DNA from: CAZSLO01 sp964608025
GTDB taxonomy: Bacteria > Chloroflexota > Dehalococcoidia > Lucifugimonadales > CAJWER01
Length of the DNA: 64,000 nucleotides
Assembly: GCA_964608025.1 (NCBI GenBank)
Contig: CAZSLO010000005.1
Span: forward strand, 52,234-116,233
Reading direction: 5' to 3'
Shown here: positions 10,112 through 18,587 of the stretch, piece by piece
Numbering within the stretch: the first letter of the stretch is position 1
How the letters are laid out: each line of letters begins with the position of its first letter
Made by a program: the position numbers and the translations under genes
The notes under the pieces: model-generated
Seen by the model: only the letters and a program-made list of their open reading frames with translations
Told to the model about the DNA's origin: nothing
Databases searched by the model: none

Positions 10112-11509
10112 TTAGTTTAGGCAGTGGCGAATGGTCTGGATCAAGTCTTCATCTTGCTCAGGTAGAACTGTGCGTGGGTCTAGAATGACTTTATCGTCAT
10201 CGATTCTTCCTATCACAGGAGGGTTGCCCGCACGGAGTTGATTGGAGAGAGTATCAGCGCCGCCAAACTTGTGCCCGTCTATAGCTAGAAGCGTTGTTGG
10301 AAGGACTTCTCCAGGGAGGCTACCACCTCCTATAGTCGAGTATCCTTTTCGGAGTTCGTATTCTTCTCCTAGTGACATAACCCATCCATTGACTCGGGAC
10401 TCTAGGCCTTCAGGGGTTGAGGCTATCATGCGCCAAACGGGTATCTTCTGTTGAGCTTCGTCTCTTATATAGTGGAGCAGTGTTGAACTTAGCGCTGCCA
10501 TGCTTAGTTTATCTAACCGGGCTGCCCTAGCTAAAGGATGTTTACTGATCTTTTGGATCAATTCCGTGGTACCAATGATAATCCCGGCCTGAGGACCTCC
10601 AAGTAGTTTGTCCCCGCTGAAAAAGGCCAATGATGCACCGGTATTCATGCTTTCTTGGGGCATAGGCTCGTGTTCAAGTCCATAGCCGGTTGTTTCAAGT
10701 AAGCATCCGCTGCCTAGATCATGCATCACTGGTATACCATATCGACGGCCTATTTCAACCAGCTCTCTTAGTTCAGGAAAATGTGTGAAACCAGATATTT
10801 TGAAGTTACTGGAGTGAACAGCGAGTATTCCTCCCGTAGACTCAGTAATGGCATCTTCGTAGTCGTGGCCGTAAGTCCGGTTTGTTGTGCCGACTTCGAT
10901 CAACTCAGCTCCACTCTGTCTTAGAACGTCAGGTATACGAAAGCCACCTCCTATTTCAACGGCTTCGCTCCTTGAGACGATGACCTGATTTCCTGTGGCA
11001 ATCGCAGCTAGACCTAGCATGACCGCAGAAGCATTGTTGTTAACTACAATAGCTGCTTCTGAGCCAGTGATTTGGCAAATCAGCCGGGAGATGTGTGCTT
11101 GCCTTGGACCACGTCTTCCCGTAGCTAGGTCAAATTCCAGATCACTGTAGTGGGTTGCTGTTTCCTGAATTGCGGTGAGTGCGTCTTCGCTGAGAGGAGC
11201 CCGTCCCAAATTGGTATGTAGTATTACTCCGGTGCCATTGATGACCGATTTTGGCCAGTTTTTCCATTCTAACTCTGTTCGGTCCTCAATCAGCTGAATT
11301 AGTTCATCAAGACTGGGTGGGTGGGCACCTCTTTTCAGTGTGTCCCGGATTTCTGATAATTGGTCTCGGATAAGGGCAAGAACAGATCCTCTGGAGTTTG
11401 TAGATATTAAGTGCTGAATTTTGTCTTCAGATAGTAGCCGATCTACACTTGGCAGGTCTCGAAATACTTCAGTCAAAGTCGATATACTCCTATGAGCCAT
11501 GCATCGCAT
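10112..11509 (-). CDS. selA: L-seryl-tRNA(Sec) selenium transferase
   Basis: 465-residue SelA, the PLP enzyme converting seryl-tRNA(Sec) to selenocysteinyl-tRNA(Sec). It shows the helical N-terminal domain (LPSVDRLL), the NGTGVILHTNLGRAPL segment, the anion-binding run VVNNNASA and the catalytic lysine in FSGDKLLGGPQAG. The coding region opens with ATG at 11509, with further ATGs at 11504 out of frame and 11500 in frame; a TATAAT box overlaps the first ATG on this strand, so the 11500 ATG may be used. No selB, selD or selC is in the window. Its presence implies Sec use somewhere in the genome. Confidence 0.93.
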   Translation of the reverse strand: MRCMAHRSISTLTEVFRDLPSVDRLLSEDKIQHLISTNSRGSVLALIRDQLSEIRDTLKRGAHPPSLDELIQLIEDRTELEWKNWPKSVINGTGVILHTNLGRAPLSEDALTAIQETATHYSDLEFDLATGRRGPRQAHISRLICQITGSEAAIVVNNNASAVMLGLAAIATGNQVIVSRSEAVEIGGGFRIPDVLRQSGAELIEVGTTNRTYGHDYEDAITESTGGILAVHSSNFKISGFTHFPELRELVEIGRRYGIPVMHDLGSGCLLETTGYGLEHEPMPQESMNTGASLAFFSGDKLLGGPQAGIIIGTTELIQKISKHPLARAARLDKLSMAALSSTLLHYIRDEAQQKIPVWRMIASTPEGLESRVNGWVMSLGEEYELRKGYSTIGGGSLPGEVLPTTLLAIDGHKFGGADTLSNQLRAGNPPVIGRIDDDKVILDPRTVLPEQDEDLIQTIRHCLN

Positions 11510-11609
11510 TATACCGCACTGGATAAGTCACTACTGGTATCGCGTTGTGTTGACCATGCTCCTAGGGCGTTGCTATCATAGGTCGATCTTTAATCAACTG
11601 AAATAACCA

Positions 11610-12233
11610 GTGAAAATAATTGGACTTACAGGGGGTATAGGTAGCGGCAAAAGTGAAATTGCGAGGACCTTGCTTGATCTTGGAGCCTTAGTAATTAGCG
11701 CTGATCAGATTAGCCATGAAGTGTATCGTAAAGGCTCGGATGGTTGGTATGATTTGGTCGGGACTTTTGGAGATCAGATTATTGGTTTGGATGGAGAGAT
11801 TAACCGGGACAAGTTGAGCAATATAGTATTTAGCAACCCTAATGATCTTTCAAAACTGAATAGCCTAATCCATCCTCCAACCCGGGCCCTTATTGCGAAT
11901 AGACTTGATGAAGCTAGAAATGCCGGTGAAACTGTTGTGGTAGTTGAGGCAGCAGTATTACTGGAAGCTGGATGGGATGATCTAGTAGACGAAATTTGGG
12001 TCTCCAAGGTGTCAGAAGATCAGGTGGTATCAAGAGTTGTTGGAAGTCGTGGTATTGATGCTAGTGCGGTAAGAGTTAGGATAAAGGCACAAATGTCCCA
12101 GGCAGAGCGTGAGAATAGGGCCGATATAGTGATTGACAACACTGGAGATATAGATAACTTGAAAAAAATTGTGATAGGAATATGGCATGAACGCGTTAAC
12201 CCTCGTATTACCCGCCGAGTTTTAAATAGATGA
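11610..12233 (+). CDS. coaE: Dephospho-CoA kinase
   Basis: 207-residue cytoplasmic kinase performing the last step of CoA synthesis, phosphorylating the ribose 3'-hydroxyl of dephospho-CoA. The P-loop GGIGSGKS lies at residues 8-15, the DxI segment SADQISHEVY follows, HPPTR near 90 matches the family HPxxR motif, and VVEAAVLLEAGW is the conserved substrate region. GTG start. It is first in an operon whose next gene, the AAA ATPase, begins inside its stop (ATGA overlap at 12230-12233). A CoA-pyrophosphatase-like NUDIX gene lies further along the same operon. Confidence 0.93.
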   Translation: MKIIGLTGGIGSGKSEIARTLLDLGALVISADQISHEVYRKGSDGWYDLVGTFGDQIIGLDGEINRDKLSNIVFSNPNDLSKLNSLIHPPTRALIANRLDEARNAGETVVVVEAAVLLEAGWDDLVDEIWVSKVSEDQVVSRVVGSRGIDASAVRVRIKAQMSQAERENRADIVIDNTGDIDNLKKIVIGIWHERVNPRITRRVLNR

Positions 12234-13138
12234 ATACACCAAAACAAACTCTATATCGCAGCTATATAATCGAGGAATATCATCTTACGGAAGAACCCTA
12301 TTATGTCTCAGTAGGAGACGAGATAGAGTTATTTGAGGCTGCTTATCGTCAAAGGATACCCATATTATTCAAGGGTCCAACAGGTTGTGGGAAGACGCGA
12401 TTTGTAGAGTATATGTCGTATCGTCTAGGTCAGCCTCTTACCCGTGTGAGACAAAGGACAGGTGATGCCACCGGGGATTCTGAACCAAATCAAGAGAATC
12501 CCAATTTACCTCTTGTAACTATCGCTTGTCATGAGGATCTGACGGCTAGTGACTTGGTAGGCAGGTATCTATTGCAGGGAGACAATACCGTTTGGATCGA
12601 TGGCCCGTTAACAAGGGCTGTAAAGGCAGGCGGGATCTGTTACTTGGATGAGATTGTTGAAGCTCGGAAAGATACTACTGTACTGATTCACCCTCTGACT
12701 GATCACCGCCGGATTTTGCCTGTAGAAAAACGAGGTGAATTACTTGAGGCGGCTGAAGGATTCTTACTAGTCATGTCTTATAATCCCGGCTATCAAAGTG
12801 CCTTGAAAGATCTCAAGCATAGCACTCGGCAGAGATTCGTGGCGATTGAATTCCAGCCCCCACCTCCTGAAATAGAAGCACAGATTGTCGAGCATGAAGC
12901 AGGGGTGGATGGAAAGACTGCCATGCAACTTGCCAAGCTTGGCGAAAAGGTACGTAATCTGCGTGAACACGGCCTTGCCGAAGGTGCGAGTACCCGTCTT
13001 TTGATCTATGCAGGTAAGTTGATTGCACAGGGGATTGCGCCTCGGCGCGCTTGCCAAGTTGCAGTTAATTGGGCAGTCACTGACGATGTATCTATACACA
13101 CGAGTATTTCAGAAGTTATATCTTCCATTTTCGAGTAG
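12230..13138 (+). CDS. MoxR-type AAA+ ATPase, CbbQ/NirQ/NorQ family
   Basis: 302-residue AAA+ ATPase. Walker A is GPTGCGKT at residues 49-56, Walker B is ICYLDEI near 143, and the sensor region includes MSYNPGYQSALKDLK near 179-193, which is the signature of the CbbQ/NirQ/NorQ branch. The C-terminal part (about 235-300) fits the CbbQ C-terminal domain. Partners in known systems are VWA proteins (CbbO, NorD) used to activate or remodel RuBisCO or nitric oxide reductase; the partner here is the VWA protein at 13805-17062. No RuBisCO, NO reductase or gas vesicle genes are nearby, so the client is unknown. Confidence 0.88.
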   Translation: MNTPKQTLYRSYIIEEYHLTEEPYYVSVGDEIELFEAAYRQRIPILFKGPTGCGKTRFVEYMSYRLGQPLTRVRQRTGDATGDSEPNQENPNLPLVTIACHEDLTASDLVGRYLLQGDNTVWIDGPLTRAVKAGGICYLDEIVEARKDTTVLIHPLTDHRRILPVEKRGELLEAAEGFLLVMSYNPGYQSALKDLKHSTRQRFVAIEFQPPPPEIEAQIVEHEAGVDGKTAMQLAKLGEKVRNLREHGLAEGASTRLLIYAGKLIAQGIAPRRACQVAVNWAVTDDVSIHTSISEVISSIFE

Positions 13139-13220
13139 CTGGGAACTTAATTTTCTGGCACTCCCTGTGTTATCGGCTGGGATGGTTTTATTACGGCCTC
13201 ACTGCGAGTCGAGGTATAGC

Positions 13221-13808
13221 ATGTTAGACTCGGTTCTCATCAGGTTGGAAGATGCATTGGAACGGGCAACACCAAAGGCTATTGACAACCCGGCAATGGT
13301 TCCAGCAGGTGTTCTTGTTCTTTTGTACCTAAAAAATGGAGAGCCCCACCTGTTGTTGAACAAAAGAAGCGAATCTGTAGAATCTCATAAGGGCGAGATT
13401 TCTTTTCCAGGCGGACGCAAGGATCTGTCAGATGATTCGTTGCTCGCTACGGCCTTGAGAGAGACATACGAGGAGATCGGAGTCAATCCCGAGGATGTAC
13501 GGGTGCTGGGGGAGATGGACGAAATCGCTACTATGACTGGCTATCGAGTCAGTCCGTTTCTCGGCACTATATCAGAAGGGTATAAATTTATAGTGAATCG
13601 AATAGAAGTAGCTGAATTGATTGAAGTACCATTGTTTGTATTGATGAAAGGAGCATTGCTGCGTGACGAAATGCGTCAAATCGAAGGTGAATGGGTACGT
13701 AAAGACAACTATTCTTACAATGGCCACCTGATTTGGGGAGCCACGGCGAGGATAGTTAATATGCTTGTGGTATTGTTGCGGCCTAAGTTTGATAAGGAAC
13801 CTATTTGA
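13221..13808 (+). CDS. NUDIX hydrolase, CoA pyrophosphatase (NudL) type
   Basis: 195-residue NUDIX protein starting at the ATG at 13221, with GAGG at 13211-13214; the open frame extends upstream to 13023 but that part would overlap the AAA gene and has no family similarity. The UPF0035-type segment LLNKRSESVESHKGEISFPGG precedes a NUDIX box ending RETYEEIGV, as in enzymes that cleave CoA and its derivatives to 4'-phosphopantetheine and 3',5'-ADP. It follows coaE and the AAA gene and overlaps the VWA gene by 4 bases, giving an operon that makes and may recycle CoA. Specificity is inferred from the motif. Confidence 0.85.
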   Translation: MLDSVLIRLEDALERATPKAIDNPAMVPAGVLVLLYLKNGEPHLLLNKRSESVESHKGEISFPGGRKDLSDDSLLATALRETYEEIGVNPEDVRVLGEMDEIATMTGYRVSPFLGTISEGYKFIVNRIEVAELIEVPLFVLMKGALLRDEMRQIEGEWVRKDNYSYNGHLIWGATARIVNMLVVLLRPKFDKEPI

Positions 13809-16800
13809 AACCGGAAACGCTTGTTATTATCGATTCTATTAAGGAAAGACTTAATGAGTCCCAAGATGGATTGGGTTCTGAAATTCAATCGGCCATCGAG
13901 ACTATCTCTGTTGAACTGGATGACGACCAGGTAATCGAATGGGCTGAAAAGTGTGTCGTGATAGCAGAACAGAATGTCCGTTCGTGGGAAGCCGCGGTTA
14001 AATTTATAAAAGTAAGCCCTTCTGTTGCAGGAATGATGCCATTTAACTATTTCATAAAATGGACAGATTGCGGCGTGTCTTTGTGTCAAGAATCTCCAAC
14101 TCTGGCAATAAGCTTTTTTTCTGCTAGTCCGGGAACCATGAGTCTACTAAGATCCCGTCACATCGAAACTTGGGCAAATCTTGGTCGTAGCTTGTATAAA
14201 GGCACATGGAAATCTAGCAGCCTATCTACGAAATTTTTTGAGGTAAGTCCCCAACTATTAACTAACATGTCGGTTCCGGAACTTGAGCGATTTGTAGGAT
14301 TCTTGATTGCACTATCTCATCGTTCATACGATGTCTCTGCCGAGTGCTTAGCACTCTCACTGGAAATATTCCCTATGCTTGAGGACGATAAACGTGGTTT
14401 TATCCGTTTGGGCACATCACTAACTGAGTCTTCTTGGAGACAGGTAAAAGGATTGTTTGAGTCGGTTTTCCGAGTATTCCCGAATATCCAGCCAGATCAA
14501 CGCTCTAGGATATTACGTTTGTCTCAGGATCTTCATGATGCTGGAATGACTAATCTTCCTGAAGCTGTATCTGTGATAGGAAAAGGTTTGGGGAAGGTCA
14601 ATCTAGAACACCATGAGCCTATCATCACAATGGCAGAAACCCTTGTGGGAAAAATGCCCGCTTCAGCACCAAATTTTATAGAAAAAAGCCCAGAAGCATT
14701 GCAGAGAATTTCCATTAGTCAACTGCCCCAATGGTTCGAAGAAGGTATTAGCATCCTTGATTTAAATAAAGATGGCGGTGCGGCTTACTTTCGTATGGAA
14801 TCCTCCCGGTCTCATGAGATATTGGAACTGTTATCTTCGAGTATAGAATTCTCTCGTATAAAAGAAGTTATGGAGATGTATTGCCTTGCGCTGGCAGGTA
14901 CCGAAATCAAATTATCTACTAGCGATGAATTAGCAGAGAAAAACATAGGCTGGGTGTCAGATGAAACCCCAACCACCGAAGGTTCTACCGTTTATGTGCC
15001 CAACCAAGAAGGTAGATTTCCTACAAAAGAACAGAATTTTGCACTGTATAAAGTGATAGCGACCCACCAGATTGCTCATATTGAATTTGGAAGCTTCCGC
15101 TTTGAATTCGATAAGCCTTCTACTCTATTTGAAGACCTGCGCCCTAGTATGCGTAGCTTGATTGGCACCCCGGACAAGCCTGAAGATGCCACAGAAACAA
15201 GAGAAATAGAAAATCCGGCTTGGGTTACGGATGCTCAACGTTTCTTTGATCTGTTTGACCAACGCCGGCTTGCTCTTGATATATTCACGATAGTTGAAGA
15301 TGGTCGATTGGACGCTATAGTAGTGTCTGAGTATCTTGGGCTCAGAGGAGCTTATCTTACTGTTCAGCAGTTTGCATTGGGGAATCGGCCTGAAATTCGT
15401 TCCCTCCCGGCAAGGGAAGCCCTTGTTGAATTCATGGTCCGTATTAGTCTTCATCAGGACGAGAGCCTGAGTGTACCAGTCCAATATAACAAAGAAGCCA
15501 GGCAACTAGGGATGCTGGTTAGGAAAGTTGCTGTACAGTCTGCAACCGTTGAAGATGCTTCCGAGGCAACTTTACGTATATATGCCATCCTGTCCAAAGT
15601 ACCTAATGAAGAAATTGCAGCTGAAGATTGGCAGGATATTGATCTTGGGGAAGATGAACAACTGGAAGAGAGCATCGATGATCAACAGCTACTCCAGGAT
15701 CTTATGGAGCAATCAGATGAAGAGGAAGATCGGGAATATAGCCCAAGTGAGGATATCGATTATCGGGGCGAATTCAAACCTGAACTTGGACAGCTGATGA
15801 CCGAACTACGGATGCAACAACAAGATCATAATGGGGATCAGGACGGGGATCAGATTACTCAAGAGATGATAGAGGAAATGCTCAAATCGAGTGCTGAACT
15901 AGAATTGGGTGATGGCGAAGGAGGGCTTCAGGAATCTACAACTACGTTTGCGGACAATATGCTTAAAGAAGCAGGCCTTAATCTGCCCCAATCGTCTGAT
16001 ATCGGACAAGGATCGCTTACACATGTTGAAGAAGAAGGAGGTTCTTTAGATCCAGATAAGCCGGAGACCTTCGTATATGACGAATGGGACTTTAGGGCAG
16101 ATGACTATAAGCCTAGATGGTGTGTGGTACACCAGAAAAATATGCCAGAAGGGGACGCGACATATTTTGGAAGTACTTTGCATGATTATGGCCCACTAGC
16201 AGATCAAATTCGGCGACAATTTGAAATGTTGGTGCCCGAAATGTTCCGCAAAATTCGTAAATTGGAGGATGGCGAAGAGATAGATATTGACGATGTGATA
16301 GAAGCTATTGTGGATATACGCACTGGCGCAGGACCTAGCGAGAAACTTTACTGGAAGCGCAACAAGGTACAACGAGATGTTGCTGTAGTTTTTCTCATCG
16401 ATACGAGCGCTTCAACGGCGGAGGCAATCGAGGAATCCAAGAAAATTTCGGATGATTGGGATGCCCCAAGCGACCCAGTAGAGTACATGGTTTGGCTTAG
16501 AACACGTCGAGGTGAGGGTACGCGACGCTCTTATAAACGAATCATTGACCTAGAAAAGGAAGCGATAGTACTTCTCATCCATGCACTAGAAGCTATTGGT
16601 GATGTATACGGGATATACAGTTTCTCAGGTTACGGTCGGGAGAATGTCGAATTCTATACGATTAAGGACATCGACGAGAATTTTTCGGACCGAGTACAGC
16701 GAAGGATCGACAGGATTGCACCTCTTCATGCCACACGTATGGGTCCAGCTATTCGACATGCAACAATGAAACTTGATGAACAAGATGCCCGTACGAAACT

Positions 16801-17062
16801 GCTATTTCTGATCAGTGATGGACGACCTCAGGACCGGGGTTACAGCCGTGAAGGAGTGGAGAAAGAGTATGCTGTTCATGATACCAAGATGGCGCTAGAT
16901 GAAGCCCGAGATAAGGGTATCAATGCGTTCTGTCTGACGGTAGATAAGAATGGACATGACTATTTAAAGACGATGTGCGCAGATATGGGTTATGAAATCT
17001 TGGACGATATTTACACGTTGCCTAACAGGCTTTTGTATCTTTATCGTAGACTGACTATCTGA
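13805..17062 (+). CDS. Very large CbbO/NorD-like von Willebrand A domain protein
   Basis: 1085-residue protein with a TTG start (AAGGAA ribosome site just upstream) overlapping the NUDIX stop. Residues about 40-320 contain repeated helical units of roughly 40 residues built around W-x-x-G-x-x-L and FF-x-x-SP. A middle domain has THQIAHIEFG (about 420-429) and IVEDGRLD (about 496-503), the latter conserved in CbbO/NorD proteins. An acidic low-complexity stretch spans about 605-650. The C-terminal VWA domain has a complete MIDAS: DTSAS (866-870), a Thr in ATRMGP (about 977) and Asp in ISDGR (about 1005). It should pair with the AAA ATPase encoded upstream as a remodelling chaperone. CbbO is about 780 and NorD about 600 residues, so this one is unusually long. 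Confidence 0.82.
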   Translation: MKPETLVIIDSIKERLNESQDGLGSEIQSAIETISVELDDDQVIEWAEKCVVIAEQNVRSWEAAVKFIKVSPSVAGMMPFNYFIKWTDCGVSLCQESPTLAISFFSASPGTMSLLRSRHIETWANLGRSLYKGTWKSSSLSTKFFEVSPQLLTNMSVPELERFVGFLIALSHRSYDVSAECLALSLEIFPMLEDDKRGFIRLGTSLTESSWRQVKGLFESVFRVFPNIQPDQRSRILRLSQDLHDAGMTNLPEAVSVIGKGLGKVNLEHHEPIITMAETLVGKMPASAPNFIEKSPEALQRISISQLPQWFEEGISILDLNKDGGAAYFRMESSRSHEILELLSSSIEFSRIKEVMEMYCLALAGTEIKLSTSDELAEKNIGWVSDETPTTEGSTVYVPNQEGRFPTKEQNFALYKVIATHQIAHIEFGSFRFEFDKPSTLFEDLRPSMRSLIGTPDKPEDATETREIENPAWVTDAQRFFDLFDQRRLALDIFTIVEDGRLDAIVVSEYLGLRGAYLTVQQFALGNRPEIRSLPAREALVEFMVRISLHQDESLSVPVQYNKEARQLGMLVRKVAVQSATVEDASEATLRIYAILSKVPNEEIAAEDWQDIDLGEDEQLEESIDDQQLLQDLMEQSDEEEDREYSPSEDIDYRGEFKPELGQLMTELRMQQQDHNGDQDGDQITQEMIEEMLKSSAELELGDGEGGLQESTTTFADNMLKEAGLNLPQSSDIGQGSLTHVEEEGGSLDPDKPETFVYDEWDFRADDYKPRWCVVHQKNMPEGDATYFGSTLHDYGPLADQIRRQFEMLVPEMFRKIRKLEDGEEIDIDDVIEAIVDIRTGAGPSEKLYWKRNKVQRDVAVVFLIDTSASTAEAIEESKKISDDWDAPSDPVEYMVWLRTRRGEGTRRSYKRIIDLEKEAIVLLIHALEAIGDVYGIYSFSGYGRENVEFYTIKDIDENFSDRVQRRIDRIAPLHATRMGPAIRHATMKLDEQDARTKLLFLISDGRPQDRGYSREGVEKEYAVHDTKMALDEARDKGINAFCLTVDKNGHDYLKTMCADMGYEILDDIYTLPNRLLYLYRRLTI

Positions 17063-17307
17063 TTTTAGAGTCCTGTATTTTCTGTCCCTATCTGAATTTG
17101 AAAAGTGGGATGATATTGTACTTTGGGATGGAGTTAATCCAATAATAATCAACCCATCTCAACGACGGCGACTTTCCTTAATTTATACCAAGGGATATTG
17201 GGATAATTTGATCTTGATATATGAGGTAATCGAAAAGACATAATGGGAATAGAAATAGTCTTCTTAATATTAGACGGAGAATCTTCGTTTCTGACGGGAG
17301 GCTACTT

Positions 17308-18408
17308 ATGCGTATTGACAGGCTAGAGGTTTTCCATGTTGCCATGCCGCTTATCTATCCCTGGCGGACAGCCTATGGAGCAGATTACGATATCCATTCT
17401 GTATTGGTAAGGGCAATAAGTGGTGACTATGAAGCTTGGTCTGAGTCTAGCCCGCTACGTGCCCCAATGTATCTTCCAGAAAGTGCTATATCAGTATTTC
17501 ACAACGTGGCTGAATTTTTCGGCCCACACGTAGTTGGTGGTGAATATGAAACGGCAGATGATTTGAATGAACACCTAAGTATTTTCAAAGGAAACAGCTT
17601 CGCGAAAGCTGCGATAGAGATTTGTTGGTGGACACTTCAGAGTGTCATCAGTGACATACCGGTTCATAGATTGCTTGGTGGTTCTACGCGAGAAGTTGAG
17701 GCAGGAGCTGACTTTGGTATACAAGATTCATATGACATGCTTTTAGGCAATATTCAGGGGGCGGTTGATGCTGGGTTTCCTCGTATAAAACTGAAGGTTG
17801 CTCCTGGTTGGGATCTAGATATGCTACGTATAGTACGGGGAACGTTTCCTGAGACGACTTTCCATATTGATTGCAACTCAGGCTATTCTCTTGATGACAT
17901 ATCGTTCTTTAAAGCTATCGATGATCTGGGACTGGCTTTCATTGAACAGCCCTTGCATTATAGCGATATCTTGGACCATGCAGAGTTGGCGAAACAGATA
18001 CAGACACCCATTTGTCTTGATGAGACAATAGTAAACGTAAAGGTTGTAGAACAAGCTATTAGTGTTGGTGCTTGCAAGTACGTGAATATCAAGCCGGGAC
18101 GGGTTGGTGGTCTTGCAAATGCCAAGGCTATACATGATCTTTGCCAGAAAGAAAATATACCTGTTTGGATAGGAGGTATGTTAGAGAGTGCCCTTGGGTC
18201 AGCTATATGTGTCGAATTAGCGACTCTTCCTAACTGCACATATCCGGGTGACCTATTTCCATCTTCCCGTTTCTATACGAAAGATCTATCTGATCCCCCA
18301 ATGGAGTTGACTCCACAGCAGACATTCGAACCATCCGAGGGTATGCTTCCAACCCCGGACCCAATCCGCCTTCGAGAACTGACAATCCAGTCCCGGTCCA
18401 TCGAATAA
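17308..18408 (+). CDS. Enolase-superfamily enzyme (o-succinylbenzoate synthase / N-acylamino acid racemase-like)
   Basis: 366-residue member of the muconate lactonizing enzyme subgroup. The acid/base pair is KLK in RIKLKVAPG (about residues 154-160) and the lysine of NIKPGRVGG (about 251-259). Metal ligands lie in HIDCN, IEQP and LDET. The IKLKVAPGWD and KPGRVGG motifs are those of OSBS/N-succinylamino-acid racemase enzymes rather than mandelate racemase. No other menaquinone genes are near, so racemisation of N-acylamino acids fits better with the D-aminoacylases in this window, but this is inference. GGGAGGC ribosome site precedes the ATG. Confidence 0.82.
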   Translation: MRIDRLEVFHVAMPLIYPWRTAYGADYDIHSVLVRAISGDYEAWSESSPLRAPMYLPESAISVFHNVAEFFGPHVVGGEYETADDLNEHLSIFKGNSFAKAAIEICWWTLQSVISDIPVHRLLGGSTREVEAGADFGIQDSYDMLLGNIQGAVDAGFPRIKLKVAPGWDLDMLRIVRGTFPETTFHIDCNSGYSLDDISFFKAIDDLGLAFIEQPLHYSDILDHAELAKQIQTPICLDETIVNVKVVEQAISVGACKYVNIKPGRVGGLANAKAIHDLCQKENIPVWIGGMLESALGSAICVELATLPNCTYPGDLFPSSRFYTKDLSDPPMELTPQQTFEPSEGMLPTPDPIRLRELTIQSRSIE

Positions 18409-18529
18409 CCTTAAAATGCTTGATAAACGCTATGCTCTCTATAATTTAGCTTGTCGGAATCTTGATGATGAAGATGATTAATAGCTTGTTTTACCAAGGT
18501 TGGCTAATAATGGTTGACTAATAATTTCC

Positions 18530-18557
18530 TTGACAGCTTAAAGGGCTGGCTTACAAT
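18530..18557 (+). promoter_or_regulatory. Sigma-70-type promoter for the M20 peptidase gene
   Basis: A perfect TTGACA at 18530-18535 and TACAAT at 18552-18557 are separated by 16 bases. Transcription should start near 18564, about 24 bases before the ATG at 18588. This suggests the M20 gene and perhaps the downstream genes are transcribed independently of the enolase-superfamily gene. Confidence 0.7.
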
Positions 18558-18587
18558 GGCCCCGCATTTAATTAACCGGAGATGTGA

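Noticed and set aside
13023..13220. N-terminal extension of the NUDIX protein
   Set aside because: It overlaps the well-supported AAA ATPase gene in another frame and resembles no NUDIX sequence; the ATG at 13221 has a ribosome site.
12230..17062. Gas vesicle (GvpN) or carboxysome interpretation of the AAA/VWA pair
   Set aside because: No gvpA, RuBisCO, carboxysome or NO reductase genes are near; GvpN does not travel with a CbbO-like VWA protein.
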